The notes beneath the pieces were generated by a model. It ran no database searches. It had not been told where the DNA came from and was given only the letters and a program-made list of their open reading frames with translations. The translations under genes were made by a program, and so were the position numbers. A DNA stretch of 64,000 nt from Streptomyces abikoensis. GTDB lineage: Bacteria; Actinomycetota; Actinomycetes; Streptomycetales; Streptomycetaceae. The stretch is taken from positions 1 to 64,000 of the forward strand of contig NZ_BMRT01000015.1 of the NCBI RefSeq assembly GCF_014648775.1, written 5' to 3'. Below are positions 7,984 through 16,389 of the stretch, piece by piece; positions within the stretch are counted from its first letter, which is position 1, and the number at the start of each line of letters is the position of its first letter.

Positions 7984-8546
7984 AAGAACCCCTTCGCCCC
8001 CGCCATGGCGTCCGCGTCCTCCCGCACCGCCCCCGGCCTGGTCCCGGAACCCAGCAGTCCCCCGCCCCACCGCATGCCCATGTACGCGGCGGACGCGCGC
8101 AGTGTGCCGAGGAGGGGTTCGGCGATCGTGCGGTCCTCGTTGCTGGAGGCGGCGACAGCCCAGAGGGTGGAGCCCCGCATCCGGTCGCGGAAGCGCAGCT
8201 CGGGGAGGCTCAGCCAGTTGACCCAGTAGTCGAGGTAGAGCTTGGTGCCGGCGGAGACGCTGTACCAGTAGACCGGTGAAGCGATCACCAGGTCGGTCGC
8301 GTCGAGCGTGGCGTCGAGCAGGAGCTTCTCGTTGCCGGCCGGAGGGGCGAACGTGCGGTCCTCGCTGTGGCGGAGGTCCTCGAACGGGGGGAGCGGATAG
8401 TCGCTCAGCCGCAGCCAGGTCTGCCGTACGTCGGAGGGGAGTTGGGCGGCCGCCTCCCGTGCCAGTGTCTCCGTGTTGCCGCCCTCGCGGCCACTGCCCA
8501 GCAGAAAGAGAAAGGAGCGCTTAACGTTCTGATCAACATCCGTCAT
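7980..8546 (-). CDS. NAD(P)H-dependent FMN reductase / flavodoxin-like fold protein
   Basis: The protein of about 188 residues begins MTDVDQNVKRSFLFLLGSGR and shows the flavodoxin-like phosphate-binding loop LGSGREGGNTETLA, followed by the flavin-contact motif ASPVYWYSVSAGTKLYLDY. Enzymes of this family reduce FMN or quinones with NAD(P)H. An in-frame ATG at 8558 is also possible. The LysR gene lies just upstream on the same strand with an 18-bp gap, so the two probably form an operon and the regulator may control this enzyme. Confidence 0.85.
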   Translation of the reverse strand: MTDVDQNVKRSFLFLLGSGREGGNTETLAREAAAQLPSDVRQTWLRLSDYPLPPFEDLRHSEDRTFAPPAGNEKLLLDATLDATDLVIASPVYWYSVSAGTKLYLDYWVNWLSLPELRFRDRMRGSTLWAVAASSNEDRTIAEPLLGTLRASAAYMGMRWGGGLLGSGTRPGAVREDADAMAGAKGFF

Positions 8547-8564
8547 GATCAGACACAACAGCGC

Positions 8565-9542
8565 TCAACTCACACTCATTCCAGCCACGTCGGCTTCCGG
8601 CAGCCAAGAGCCCGAGGGTCGCTCCAGCCACCCGCGCGCACCCGCCAACTCCCGTACGGCGTCCCGCAGCGCGTCGAGCCCAGGATGCCGAAGTCCCCGC
8701 CGCCACACCATCGCCACGGGCGACAGCGGCACCGGATCGACCAGGGGCCTCAGCACCATCCCCGGCACCTCGATGAACTCCTCGCTCGCCAGCACCACCC
8801 ACCCCCGTTTCCGGATGACGCGGACGAACTCCTCCTCACCCTCGATCCCCGGGAACGGCTCGGCCACGGCGATGCCCCGGCCGGCGAAGAGCCGCTCGGC
8901 GAGGTCCGTCCACTCGGCCGTGTCCGGGTTGCCCGCACCCGCGTAGAGCGTCTCGCCCCGCAGCGCGTCCAGCGGCACCCGGTCACACCCCGCCAAAGGA
9001 TGATCATCAGACAGCAGTACGGCCATCCGCTCCAGCCGTACGGGCAGATGTTCCAGCCCGGCCCGTACGCCCGCCGGAAGGCCGGCAACGCGGCCGAAGG
9101 AGACATCGAGCCGCCCCGCGAGGATCCGCTCGGCCGCGCCCGTGAGGCCGGAGTGATAGCGGGCCACCAGTTCCAGCCGGGGTGCCGACCGCCGGGCCTC
9201 CGCCAGTACCCGTCGGCCGGTGCTCACCGGGCCGCCGACGTCCACAAGCAGGGGGCGGCTCTCCCCCGCGCACGCCGCCGCGAACTCCTCGTACGCGGCG
9301 AGGACCCGGCGCGCGTACGGCAGCAGTCGCTCCCCCTCCGCGGTGAGCGCGACCGCGCGCGTGGTCCGGGAGAACAACTCGGCGCCCACCTCGCGCTCCA
9401 GGCGCCGGATATCACGACTGAGCGCCTGCTGGGCGAGGTACAACCGCGCGGCGGCGCGCGTGAAGTGGAGCTCCTCGGCCACGGTCACGAAGGCGCGCAG
9501 CAGCCGCGGCTCCACGTCGAACGAGGCGTAGGACACGGACAC
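8565..9542 (-). CDS. LysR-family transcriptional regulator
   Basis: The 325-residue protein has the LysR N-terminal winged helix-turn-helix (LRAFVTVAEELHFTRAAARL, then ALSRDIRRLEREVGAELFSR, residues about 14-65). A substrate-binding domain follows (VDVGGPVSTGRRVLAEARR, then LEHLPVRLERMAVLLSDDHP). Unusually for the family, the likely target gene (FMN reductase) is immediately downstream in the same direction rather than divergent. The inducer cannot be read from the sequence. The 283 bp upstream, to the next gene, hold no other gene. Confidence 0.9.
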   Translation of the reverse strand: MSVSYASFDVEPRLLRAFVTVAEELHFTRAAARLYLAQQALSRDIRRLEREVGAELFSRTTRAVALTAEGERLLPYARRVLAAYEEFAAACAGESRPLLVDVGGPVSTGRRVLAEARRSAPRLELVARYHSGLTGAAERILAGRLDVSFGRVAGLPAGVRAGLEHLPVRLERMAVLLSDDHPLAGCDRVPLDALRGETLYAGAGNPDTAEWTDLAERLFAGRGIAVAEPFPGIEGEEEFVRVIRKRGWVVLASEEFIEVPGMVLRPLVDPVPLSPVAMVWRRGLRHPGLDALRDAVRELAGARGWLERPSGSWLPEADVAGMSVS

Positions 9543-9825
9543 GCACGGCAGTTAACAACACAGGCGCGTGAATGGCCACCCATCAGGTGTTGGACCCCAC
9601 ACCCCACCGACGACGACCGTAGAGGCATGCTCCTCTTCCTCACCACTCCCCCGCGCTGGACCGAGCCGACCGAGCCCGCACACCCCACCCTCCGCACCCG
9701 AATCCGCCACATCCGGGGGCGGGCACGGCAGACACGGCGAGGAGGGGGCGGGGCGGGACGGGCCCCGATGGGGGCGTAAAGCGTTCTTCGCCGCTGGTGC
9801 GAGGTGCGGGGTGAGCGGTGACGGG

Positions 9826-11100
9826 TTACCAGGAACCGCGAAGAGCGCAGCCCCCGCCGGGGTCCGGCCCGCCCCGACCCCGGCCCCTCCGCCGCACCAC
9901 CAGCACCACCGCCCCCACCCCGACGCCCAGCGCCGCGAGCCCCGCGCCCGTTCCCGCGACGATCGCCAGAGGGTCGGGGCCGTCGTCACCGGCCGCCTTC
10001 GCGGCGAGGGCCCCCACCGTCGCGCCGGTGACCTGGAGATGCCCCGTCCGCTTCACCCGGCCGTGGTGGCTGATCACGGTCACGGGGTAGCGGCCGGCCT
10101 CCAGCCCCCGCCGGATCCGGGCGGGCCCGAAGTAGCGGGGATCGTCGCCGTCGCTCGCCTTGCTGTCGTCGCGTCGCAGCGGCACCGGGCGCTCGAAGGC
10201 GGGCGAGGTCGCGGTGAGCCGGTCGTCCTCGCCGGGGTCGGGGGCGGCGTCGCGCCACAGGACGTTGACCGTGCCGCCCGGCGGAACCCGGTGGCCGTAC
10301 GCGCGGGCGGCCTCCGGGCGGCCGTCGAAGGGGAAGAAGGCCGGGCCGCGCGCCCTGCCCACGTAGTCGCTGTCGCCGGCGCGGGCGGCCCGCACGACGA
10401 GCGGTTTCTCGTCGACGCGCCGGCCGCCGGGCGCCGTCAGCGTCACCTTGTACGTGCCGTCCTTGGCGTCCGGCGGCACGGAGACGAGGGCGGTGAACAT
10501 CCGGGGGTTGTTCCAATGAGTGCCACGCGGATCGTGAACCAGCGGAACCGGCGCGGGAAGCAGTGGTGAGGCGACGGCGAAGGAGTCGCCCGTCTCCCCC
10601 GGGTAGAGATCGTCGTACGAGACGCCCAGTTGCTCCCCGGGCCTCAGCACGTCGTCCTTGGCGCCCACCCGGAACTCCGGCCGGCGCGGAGCCCTGATCT
10701 CCACCTGTTCCTCGGCGACGACCCGCCCGCCGGCGTGCACGCGCAGCGGATACGTCCCGGGCCGGGCCCGCGCCGAGATCGCGGGCCGCGCGTGCAGCCC
10801 CTCGCCGGCGTCCGGGCCGGTGGCGGCGGGGTCACCGGCGTTGTCATAGGGCGCGAGCCGCACCTGCCGGTCGAAGACGGGCGAGGTGACGCTGGCACCG
10901 GAGGCGGCCCGCAGTCCCCGGACGTCTATGTCGATGAGCTCACCGGGCCGGTTGCCGAAGGCCCCGTTGAGCAGCACCTGCACCCCACCGGGATCCCCAG
11001 GAGTGCCACGGGCCCCGTCGTGCGCGACGGCCGCGGCCGGCCCGCCCAGCCACAGCGTGCCCGTGCCCACCACGGCGACAGCAGTTCGTGTCCAGTTCAC
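9826..11100 (-). CDS. Secreted membrane-anchored protein with three Ig-like repeats
   Basis: This 424-residue protein has a signal peptide (residues 1-27, WTRTAVAVVGTGTLWLGGPAAAVAH) and a C-terminal membrane helix (about residues 375-402) followed by a basic RRRGRGRG tail, so the bulk lies outside the cell. The outer part contains three similar units of about 110 residues. Each opens with a related strand (TSPVFDRQVRL, ASPLLPAPVPL, TSPAFERPVPL) and closes with a strand such as GTYPLRVHAG, GTYKVTLTAPG or GRYPVTVISHHG. This looks like tandem beta-sandwich domains. I do not recognise a named family; adhesion or wall contact would be a guess. Confidence 0.7.
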   Translation of the reverse strand: MNWTRTAVAVVGTGTLWLGGPAAAVAHDGARGTPGDPGGVQVLLNGAFGNRPGELIDIDVRGLRAASGASVTSPVFDRQVRLAPYDNAGDPAATGPDAGEGLHARPAISARARPGTYPLRVHAGGRVVAEEQVEIRAPRRPEFRVGAKDDVLRPGEQLGVSYDDLYPGETGDSFAVASPLLPAPVPLVHDPRGTHWNNPRMFTALVSVPPDAKDGTYKVTLTAPGGRRVDEKPLVVRAARAGDSDYVGRARGPAFFPFDGRPEAARAYGHRVPPGGTVNVLWRDAAPDPGEDDRLTATSPAFERPVPLRRDDSKASDGDDPRYFGPARIRRGLEAGRYPVTVISHHGRVKRTGHLQVTGATVGALAAKAAGDDGPDPLAIVAGTGAGLAALGVGVGAVVLVVRRRGRGRGGPDPGGGCALRGSW

Positions 11101-11173
11101 CGGCCACCCCCTATGTCACTCAGGAAGAGGGCCCGTCCGGCCCGGCGGTTGCACGGCGGCTACCCTTCCGCGC

Positions 11174-11617
11174 GTGAGCGACGAAGCGAGCAGCACCCAT
11201 ACGAACCGTAGCTACGAACTCCGCCCGGGGGTACCGGCGATAGAGACCTACCGTGCCCTGCGCGCCGCGACGGGCCTCGGTGCGAAATCGGTCGAGGGAT
11301 CGGCCGTCGGGCTCCCCAACACCTGGTTCGGAGTGCTCGTCCGGCAGGACGGTGACCCCGAGCCGGTGGGCATGGGCCGGATCGTCGGGGACGGCGGCTG
11401 CCATCTCCAGATAGTCGACATCTGCGTCCTGCCCGAGCACCAGGGCCAGGGCCTGGGCAAGCGGATCATGGAGGCCCTGACGGCGGAGCTGGAGCGCCGG
11501 GCGCCGGAGGGCGCCTATGTCTCCCTGATCGCGGACGGGGACGCCCGCCACCTCTACGCGAAGTTCGGCTGGACCGAGGTGGCCCCGGTGTCGGTGGGCA
11601 TGGCGCGACTGTTCTGA
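11174..11617 (+). CDS. GNAT-family N-acetyltransferase
   Basis: The GTG at 11174 gives a 147-residue protein. It contains the acetyl-CoA binding core of GNAT enzymes: LQIVDICVLPEHQGQGLGKR (motif A, with the Q-x-x-G-x-G loop) followed by AKFGWTEVAPVSVGM (motif B region). The substrate is not predictable. The gene is divergent from the secreted repeat protein gene, with 73 bp between their starts holding both promoters. Confidence 0.88.
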   Translation: MSDEASSTHTNRSYELRPGVPAIETYRALRAATGLGAKSVEGSAVGLPNTWFGVLVRQDGDPEPVGMGRIVGDGGCHLQIVDICVLPEHQGQGLGKRIMEALTAELERRAPEGAYVSLIADGDARHLYAKFGWTEVAPVSVGMARLF

Positions 11618-11684
11618 GGGCCCATCGCGCGTACCCCATCGTGCGCAGCGCATCAGCGCCGACGCGGGCGCACGAATGTTAGCC

Positions 11685-11713
11685 GGGGGCGCGTGAATAA
11701 GAAATGCGCCCCC
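11685..11713 (+). terminator. Hairpin after the GNAT gene
   Basis: GGGGGCGC and GCGCCCCC form a perfect 8-bp stem around a 13-nt A-rich loop, about 70 bp after the acetyltransferase stop. No T-run follows, so termination is only probable. Confidence 0.4.
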
Positions 11714-11831
11714 AGGTTACCTCGATTTCCCTCCCGCACCGATACCTCACACCGACCTCAGCGGAGAGGTGAACGCAGAGCTCGGGGATAATGGCTCCTC
11801 GCGGAACTCCGGGCCTCGCAAAGAAGGTACG

Positions 11832-12653
11832 ATGCCGAACACCCCGATTAAATCGAAATTGTATAACTGGCTCTTCTTTGCGTGCACCGTCCTGCCTCCC
11901 GCGCTTGTTCTGATCGCCAACTGGATAGCCAGGGAAACCCACGGCCTGGCGCAGTCCTCCTGGTACGCCCTCGCCGCGGCCCTGGCGACAGTGCCTCCCG
12001 GGTGGGCATTCCTGCGACATCGGAAGGACCGCGCCGAGCAGGAGCGGGAGCGCATCGCCGAGAGGGAGCGCCAGCAGGCGCTGCTGGCGCCGGTGATCAC
12101 CTATATGGGTGATTGCATCGAGGAGCCCCACGAGGCGCCGACCAAGGTGGCACAGATCCACGAGCGCCTGACCCCGCTGCTGGCGGACAACCTGACCGGG
12201 GACGTACGGGTCGCGTACTACCTTTACGACAGAAAAAACGAGCGCCTCAAAAGAGTCGCCGTCTCGGGCGGCCAGAACGGCCTGCCGAATGAATTCGGGA
12301 AGGATTCCAAGGAATTCGGCGAATTGATGGACGCCATGAAGGAGAAGGGCCGGAAGAGCCCCATCTACACCGAGGACAACCTGGATCGCGATGCGAATCT
12401 CACGGTGACGCTCGGCGGCGGATACCGGTCGTCCATCGTTTCGGGAGCATTCGCGGGCGCGGAACTGAAGGGCATCCTGTTCATCGAGGCCCCGAACCCC
12501 GGAGAGCTCTCCCGGGACAAGGTGTCCGAATACTACGTCTGGGTCTATGCGGCCCTGTACGGCACATCGAGCGCCCTCCTCCCCCACTTTCCCTCTCTAC
12601 CGGAGCAACCGAGCGGTGAACGATCAGGTGACGGCAGCCCGAGCAGGGGGTAG
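11832..12653 (+). CDS. Membrane-anchored protein with GAF-like domain, unknown function
   Basis: The ATG at 11832 has AAGAAGG upstream and gives 273 residues. Two membrane helices lie near the N-terminus (about residues 10-30 WLFFACTVLPPALVLIANWI and 40-60). A charged coiled-coil-like stretch follows (RKDRAEQERERIAERERQQ), then a soluble domain of about 180 residues. That domain (VRVAYYLYDRKNERLKRVAV, GILFIEAPNPGELS) has the strand order and ending of GAF sensor domains. GC content is lower than in the neighbours, which suggests an accessory gene. The signal and partner are unknown. Confidence 0.65.
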   Translation: MPNTPIKSKLYNWLFFACTVLPPALVLIANWIARETHGLAQSSWYALAAALATVPPGWAFLRHRKDRAEQERERIAERERQQALLAPVITYMGDCIEEPHEAPTKVAQIHERLTPLLADNLTGDVRVAYYLYDRKNERLKRVAVSGGQNGLPNEFGKDSKEFGELMDAMKEKGRKSPIYTEDNLDRDANLTVTLGGGYRSSIVSGAFAGAELKGILFIEAPNPGELSRDKVSEYYVWVYAALYGTSSALLPHFPSLPEQPSGERSGDGSPSRG

Positions 12654-12731
12654 GAAAAGTGAATAGGCAAGCGCGACCGCCCGGGGCTCACTACAGTCGA
12701 TGCGCGACTACGGACAGTTGGGGGAACGGTC

Positions 12732-12932
12732 ATGGGTGAGCAGGAATCGGCGATCATCGAATCGGGACGGAAGTGGATGGCCGGCGAGGTGTCCACCGAC
12801 GTCTATGTCTCCGGGGTGCTCCAGTCGTCGGCGAGGGTGCTGCGGCCCACGCATCACGGTCAGGAGCTGCTGCGTCGCGTCAGGGCCGGGATCGCCACCG
12901 TCCTGCACTCCCTGCGCCCGCACAGGCCCTGA
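12732..12932 (+). CDS. Small hypothetical protein (66 aa)
   Basis: An ATG at 12732 preceded by GGGGGAACGG opens 66 codons beginning MGEQESAIIESGRKWMAGEV and ending in the basic SLRPHRP. No membrane segment or known domain is visible. The good ribosome binding site and position after the GAF-like gene support it as real. The function is unknown. Confidence 0.55.
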   Translation: MGEQESAIIESGRKWMAGEVSTDVYVSGVLQSSARVLRPTHHGQELLRRVRAGIATVLHSLRPHRP

Positions 12933-12949
12933 CCGCCCCGGGCACGAAA

Positions 12950-12990
12950 AGACGTACGGCCCGCGAGGTGGACTCGCGGGCCGTACGTCT
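12950..12990 (-). terminator. Strong intrinsic terminator of the tmRNA gene
   Basis: An 18-bp perfect stem (12950-12967 with 12973-12990, arm ACGTACGGCCCGCGAG) closes on the 5-nt loop GTGGA. On the minus strand it is followed by TTTTCG. It begins about 10 bp after the tmRNA 3' end. Confidence 0.9.
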
Positions 12991-13000
12991 ACATGGGATG

Positions 13001-13369
13001 AGTGGAGATGGCGGGAATCGAACCCGCGTCCAACGGTGCGGAATCAGGGCTTCTCCGTGTGCAGTTCGCTGCGATTTTCTCGGCCCCGGAGATCACGCGA
13101 ACAAGTCTCCGACGGGCTCAGCCACTGTTTGATTTCCCACCGAGCCCCGTGGCCGGGCTCAGTGGTTTAGTTCCCTCAATGATGCCAGGATCCGGGTCGG
13201 GAACAGCCCCGGGCTGACACTTCGCAAGTCGCTACTTAGGCAGCGAGGGCGAAGGAATCGCGCTTGGTGTTGGCGATTATTGGTTGCGACATATGGTTTA
13301 CGAGATCATTGCCGCTTCCTCGACACGCTTCCCCTGCTTCGACATCCGCTGTCGAAACCGATCATCCCC
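13001..13369 (-). ncRNA. ssrA: Transfer-messenger RNA (tmRNA)
   Basis: The RNA reads 5' GGGGATGATCGGTTTCGAC and ends with a tRNA-like part: GACGCGGGTTCGATTCCCGCC (T arm), then CATCTCC pairing with the 5' GGGGATG to make the acceptor stem. The CCA end is not encoded. The tag frame lies at 13274-13236 and translates to ANTKRDSFALAA followed by TAA, a typical streptomycete degradation tag. GC-rich pseudoknot stems follow the tag. tmRNA frees stalled ribosomes together with SmpB, whose gene is 110 bp upstream on the same strand. Confidence 0.97.
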
Positions 13370-13432
13370 ATGTTGTTTTTTCAAGGTGCGCACCCGGTAC
13401 CACCCGGTGTGCTGCGTTGCCCATCGTACTGG

Positions 13433-13462
13433 AACGACGCCGGGCGGGGCCAGCGTATTCCC
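13433..13462 (-). promoter_or_regulatory. Possible sigma-R-like promoter for the tmRNA
   Basis: On the minus strand GGGAAT (13462-13457) is followed after 18 bases by GTC and after 21 by GTT, close to the disulfide-stress sigma-R pattern GGGAAT-N18-GTT. A TACGAT box that could serve a housekeeping sigma factor lies just downstream. The spacing or base match is imperfect, so this is only a candidate. Confidence 0.3.
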
Positions 13463-13479
13463 GCCGGGGCGGCCCCCGG

Positions 13480-13989
13480 CTAGCCCCGGGCCGCGGCCGC
13501 CGACGCCCGCTGCCGGCGCCGCGCCGCCGCGATCGCGCGGTTCGACTCGCGCAGGTCCTGCTTCTCGCGGAGCGTCTGCCGCTTGTCGTACTCCTTCTTG
13601 CCCTTCGCCAGGGCGATCTCGACCTTGGCCCGGCCGTCCTTGAAGTACAGGGACAGGGGGACGACCGTGTGGCCCGTCTCGTCCGCCTTGGAGGCCAGCT
13701 TGTCGATCTCCGCGCGGTGCATCAGCAGCTTCCGCTTGCGCCGCGCGCTGTGGTTGGTCCACGTCCCCTGGGCGTACTCGGGGATGTGCACGTTGTGCAG
13801 CCACGCCTCGCCGCCGTCGATCTGGACGAAGCCGTCGACCAGCGAGGAGCGACCCTGGCGCAGCGACTTGACCTCGGTGCCGGTGAGCACCAGGCCGCAC
13901 TCGTAGGTGGTCAGGATGTGGTAGTCGTGGCGCGCCTTCTTGTTCTGCGCGACGAGCTTGCGACCCGACTCTTTCTTGTCTTTAGCCAT
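13480..13989 (-). CDS. smpB: SsrA-binding protein SmpB
   Basis: The 169-residue protein starts MAKDKKESGRKLVAQNKKAR and contains the SmpB oligonucleotide-binding barrel: YHILTTYECGLVLTGTEVKS, then HIPEYAQGTW and GRAKVEIALAKGKKEYDKR near the end. The lysine- and arginine-rich C-terminal tail enters the ribosome mRNA channel in this family. SmpB delivers tmRNA to stalled ribosomes. The gene lies directly upstream of ssrA, and the S41 protease gene ends 18 bp before it, so all probably share transcription. Confidence 0.97.
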   Translation of the reverse strand: MAKDKKESGRKLVAQNKKARHDYHILTTYECGLVLTGTEVKSLRQGRSSLVDGFVQIDGGEAWLHNVHIPEYAQGTWTNHSARRKRKLLMHRAEIDKLASKADETGHTVVPLSLYFKDGRAKVEIALAKGKKEYDKRQTLREKQDLRESNRAIAAARRRQRASAAAARG

Positions 13990-14007
13990 AGCACCGTCAT
14001 TCTCGCA

Positions 14008-15315
14008 CTACGCCCCGCCCCCGAGGCCACTCAATACTCTGCGCCCCCGCGCCTCGGCGTCGCCTTCGCCGCCGTCCCCGGCGGGGCCCTGGACGGCCAG
14101 GTCGGGGGTGATCCCGGCGCCGTCGACCGCCCGGCCCGCCGGGGTGCGGTAGTGGCCGACGGTGAGCTCGGCGACGGAGCCGTCCGCGAGGCGGCTGGGC
14201 ATCTGGACCGAGCCCTTTCCGAAGGTCCGGGAGCCGACGACGACCGTGCGCCCCCGGTCCTGCAGCGCCCCGGTCAGCAGCTCGGCGGCGCTCATGGTGC
14301 CGCCGTCGACGAGGACGACGAGGGGGCGGCGGGTGTCCCCGCCCGGCTCGGCCCGCAGGACGTGCCGGCTGCCGCGCACGTCGTACGTGGCGACGAGCCC
14401 GCCGTCGAGGAACGCGGAGGCGGCCGTGACGGCCTCGGCGACCAGCCCGCCGGAGTTGCCGCGCAGGTCCAGCAGGATCCCCTCGCCGGGCGCGGCCTCC
14501 CGGACCGCCGCCCGGACCCGCTCCCCGGTGCCCCGGGTGAAGGAACTGACCTTGATCAGCGTGGCCGGGAGGGTGCCCGCCGCGCCCCCGCTCAGCTCCT
14601 CGACCTCGACACTCTCGGTGACCAGCCGCTCGCGGCGCAGCGTCCGCTCCCAGCGCTCCGCGCCGCGCTGGAGGCCCAGCCGGACGGTCGTGCCGGGCGC
14701 GGAGGCGGGCCACGAGCCGAGGGAGCGGCCGTCGCCGCGCAGCAGGGAGACGACCTCCGTCACGGGGCGGCCGGTGACGTCGGCGCCGTCGACGGTCAGG
14801 AGCCGGTCGCCGGGGGCGATGCCGGCCCGCTCGGCGGGGCCGCCGGGGCGGACCCCGTCGACCTCCATCCGGCCGTCCTCGGCGCGCCGGGTGGTGAGCC
14901 CCACGCCGACGTAAGCGCCGTCGAGGGCGAGCGCGAAGCCCTCGTACTCCCGGGGGGTGTATACGGCGCTCCAGGCGTCCCCACTGCGGCTCAGCAGCTC
15001 GGCGGCGGCCTCGGAGCCGGACTTGCCGTCCTGGACGGCCCGCTCGGCGGCGGCCTCCACGGCACGGCGGTCGACGGTGTGCCGGTCCGCGGCGTGCCGG
15101 TCGGCGGCGCGGGGGGCCACGGCGCTCCGGCCGGCGGGGTGGGAGAGCACCTGCCGCTCGCCGTGCTCCCCCGCCGGGGGCCGGGCCGACCGCCCGTCGG
15201 CGGCCCCCCACGCGGCGGTCGCGGCGCCCGCCGCCAGCGCCCCCATGAAGACCAACGTCAGCGCGGCCCCGCGCCGGGCGCGGCGCGGCGGTACGAACAA
15301 CGTCGGGCCGGGCAT
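14008..15315 (-). CDS. S41-family carboxyl-terminal processing protease
   Basis: This 435-residue protein has an N-terminal membrane or signal helix (residues about 18-36, LTLVFMGALAAGAATAAWGA). A PDZ domain follows (VGVGLTTRRAEDGRMEVDGV, GIAPGDRLLTVDG), then the S41 catalytic domain. The nucleophile serine is in GGTMSAAELL, and the lysine partner is in TFGKGSVQ. Such proteases cut extracytoplasmic proteins at their C-termini. The gene lies between ftsX and smpB on the same strand, the usual streptomycete order. Confidence 0.93.
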   Translation of the reverse strand: MPGPTLFVPPRRARRGAALTLVFMGALAAGAATAAWGAADGRSARPPAGEHGERQVLSHPAGRSAVAPRAADRHAADRHTVDRRAVEAAAERAVQDGKSGSEAAAELLSRSGDAWSAVYTPREYEGFALALDGAYVGVGLTTRRAEDGRMEVDGVRPGGPAERAGIAPGDRLLTVDGADVTGRPVTEVVSLLRGDGRSLGSWPASAPGTTVRLGLQRGAERWERTLRRERLVTESVEVEELSGGAAGTLPATLIKVSSFTRGTGERVRAAVREAAPGEGILLDLRGNSGGLVAEAVTAASAFLDGGLVATYDVRGSRHVLRAEPGGDTRRPLVVLVDGGTMSAAELLTGALQDRGRTVVVGSRTFGKGSVQMPSRLADGSVAELTVGHYRTPAGRAVDGAGITPDLAVQGPAGDGGEGDAEARGRRVLSGLGGGA

Positions 15316-15336
15316 GCGCGTGAGTCTAGGACACCG

Positions 15337-15374
15337 AAGGGCGCCGTACGGGGAGTTGACCGTACGACGCCCTT
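15337..15374 (-). terminator. Hairpin terminator after ftsX
   Basis: AAGGGCGCCGTACGG (15337-15351) and CCGTACGACGCCCTT (15360-15374) pair over 15 bp with one position that is a G-U pair on the minus-strand RNA, around an 8-nt loop. It lies about 70 bp after the ftsX stop and just upstream of the protease start. Confidence 0.65.
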
Positions 15375-15446
15375 GACTGTTCCACGCCTCTCTACAGCTT
15401 CTGCACCATCCCGCCCCTTCGGGCCGTCCGGGCCGTCCCGGGAGCG

Positions 15447-16361
15447 CTACACCTTCAGGTACTTGCGCAGGGCGACGAACGCGGCCAGCGCGGGCATCAG
15501 CAGCCCGATGGCGATCACCAGGGGCATCTTGGCGAACACGGCGTCCCAGCCGATGAACTGGATCACGTCGATCTGGTGTGCCAGCCAGTTGTTGACCAGG
15601 AAGTACTGGACGCTGACCAGCAGGACGCAGGCGAGGCCGGCGCCGAGCAGCCCGGCGAAGGCGGCCTCCATGATGAACGGCGTCTGGATGTAGAAGCTGG
15701 ACGCGCCGACCAGGCGCATGATCCCGGTCTCCCGGCGCCGGCTGAAGGCCGAGACCCGGACCGTATTGATGATCAGCATCAGGGCGACCACCAGCATCAG
15801 GGCCATCACGCCCAGGGCCGCGAGGTTCATGCCGTTGAGCAGGTTGAGCAGGGGCTCCAGGGTCTTGCGCTGGTCCTCCACCTCCTGGACGCCGGGCCGC
15901 TGGGAGAAGGCGCTGGAGACCACCCGGTACTTGGCGGGGTCCTTCAGCTTGACGCGGAAGGCCTCCTGCATCTGGTCGGGGGTGAGGAAGGGCACGATCG
16001 GGGAATTGCCGAACTGCTCCTTGTAGTGCTTGAACGCCTCGTCGGCCGTCTCGAACTGGACCGACTGGACGACCGGCATCTTCTCCAGGTCGGCCTTGAT
16101 CTCCTTCTTCTGGTCCTCGGTGACCGCGCCCTTGGCGCAGGCGCCGCCCTGGCTCTGGGCGTCGTTCTTGTTGCAGAGGTAGATCGAGACGTTGACCTTG
16201 TCGTACCAGTAGCCCTTCATCGTGCCGACCTGCTCGCGCATGAGCAGGGAACCGCCGAACAGGGCGAGCGACAGGGCGACGGAGACGATCACCGCGAAGG
16301 TCATCGTGAGATTGCGGCGGAGACCGACGCCGATCTCCGACATGACGAACTGGGCGCGCAT
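15447..16361 (-). CDS. ftsX: Cell division protein FtsX
   Basis: The 304-residue protein has the FtsX layout. A first membrane helix is at about residues 21-42 (MTFAVIVSVALSLALFGGSL). A long outer loop with two cysteines (NVSIYLCNKND, GGACAKG) follows, and then three membrane helices in the C-terminal half with the FtsX core (TVRVSAFSRRRETGIMRLVG). FtsEX is an ABC-type complex at the division site that passes signals to peptidoglycan hydrolases. It lies 28 bp downstream of ftsE. Confidence 0.96.
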   Translation of the reverse strand: MRAQFVMSEIGVGLRRNLTMTFAVIVSVALSLALFGGSLLMREQVGTMKGYWYDKVNVSIYLCNKNDAQSQGGACAKGAVTEDQKKEIKADLEKMPVVQSVQFETADEAFKHYKEQFGNSPIVPFLTPDQMQEAFRVKLKDPAKYRVVSSAFSQRPGVQEVEDQRKTLEPLLNLLNGMNLAALGVMALMLVVALMLIINTVRVSAFSRRRETGIMRLVGASSFYIQTPFIMEAAFAGLLGAGLACVLLVSVQYFLVNNWLAHQIDVIQFIGWDAVFAKMPLVIAIGLLMPALAAFVALRKYLKV

Positions 16362-16389
16362 GGCGTCCTTTCAGTGCCCTCGGGCGGTT

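Noticed and set aside
13001..13060. tRNA-like T arm that could be read as a tRNA gene
   Set aside because: It is the 3' tRNA-like domain of the tmRNA; there is no anticodon arm, and the 5' partner lies 300 bp away.
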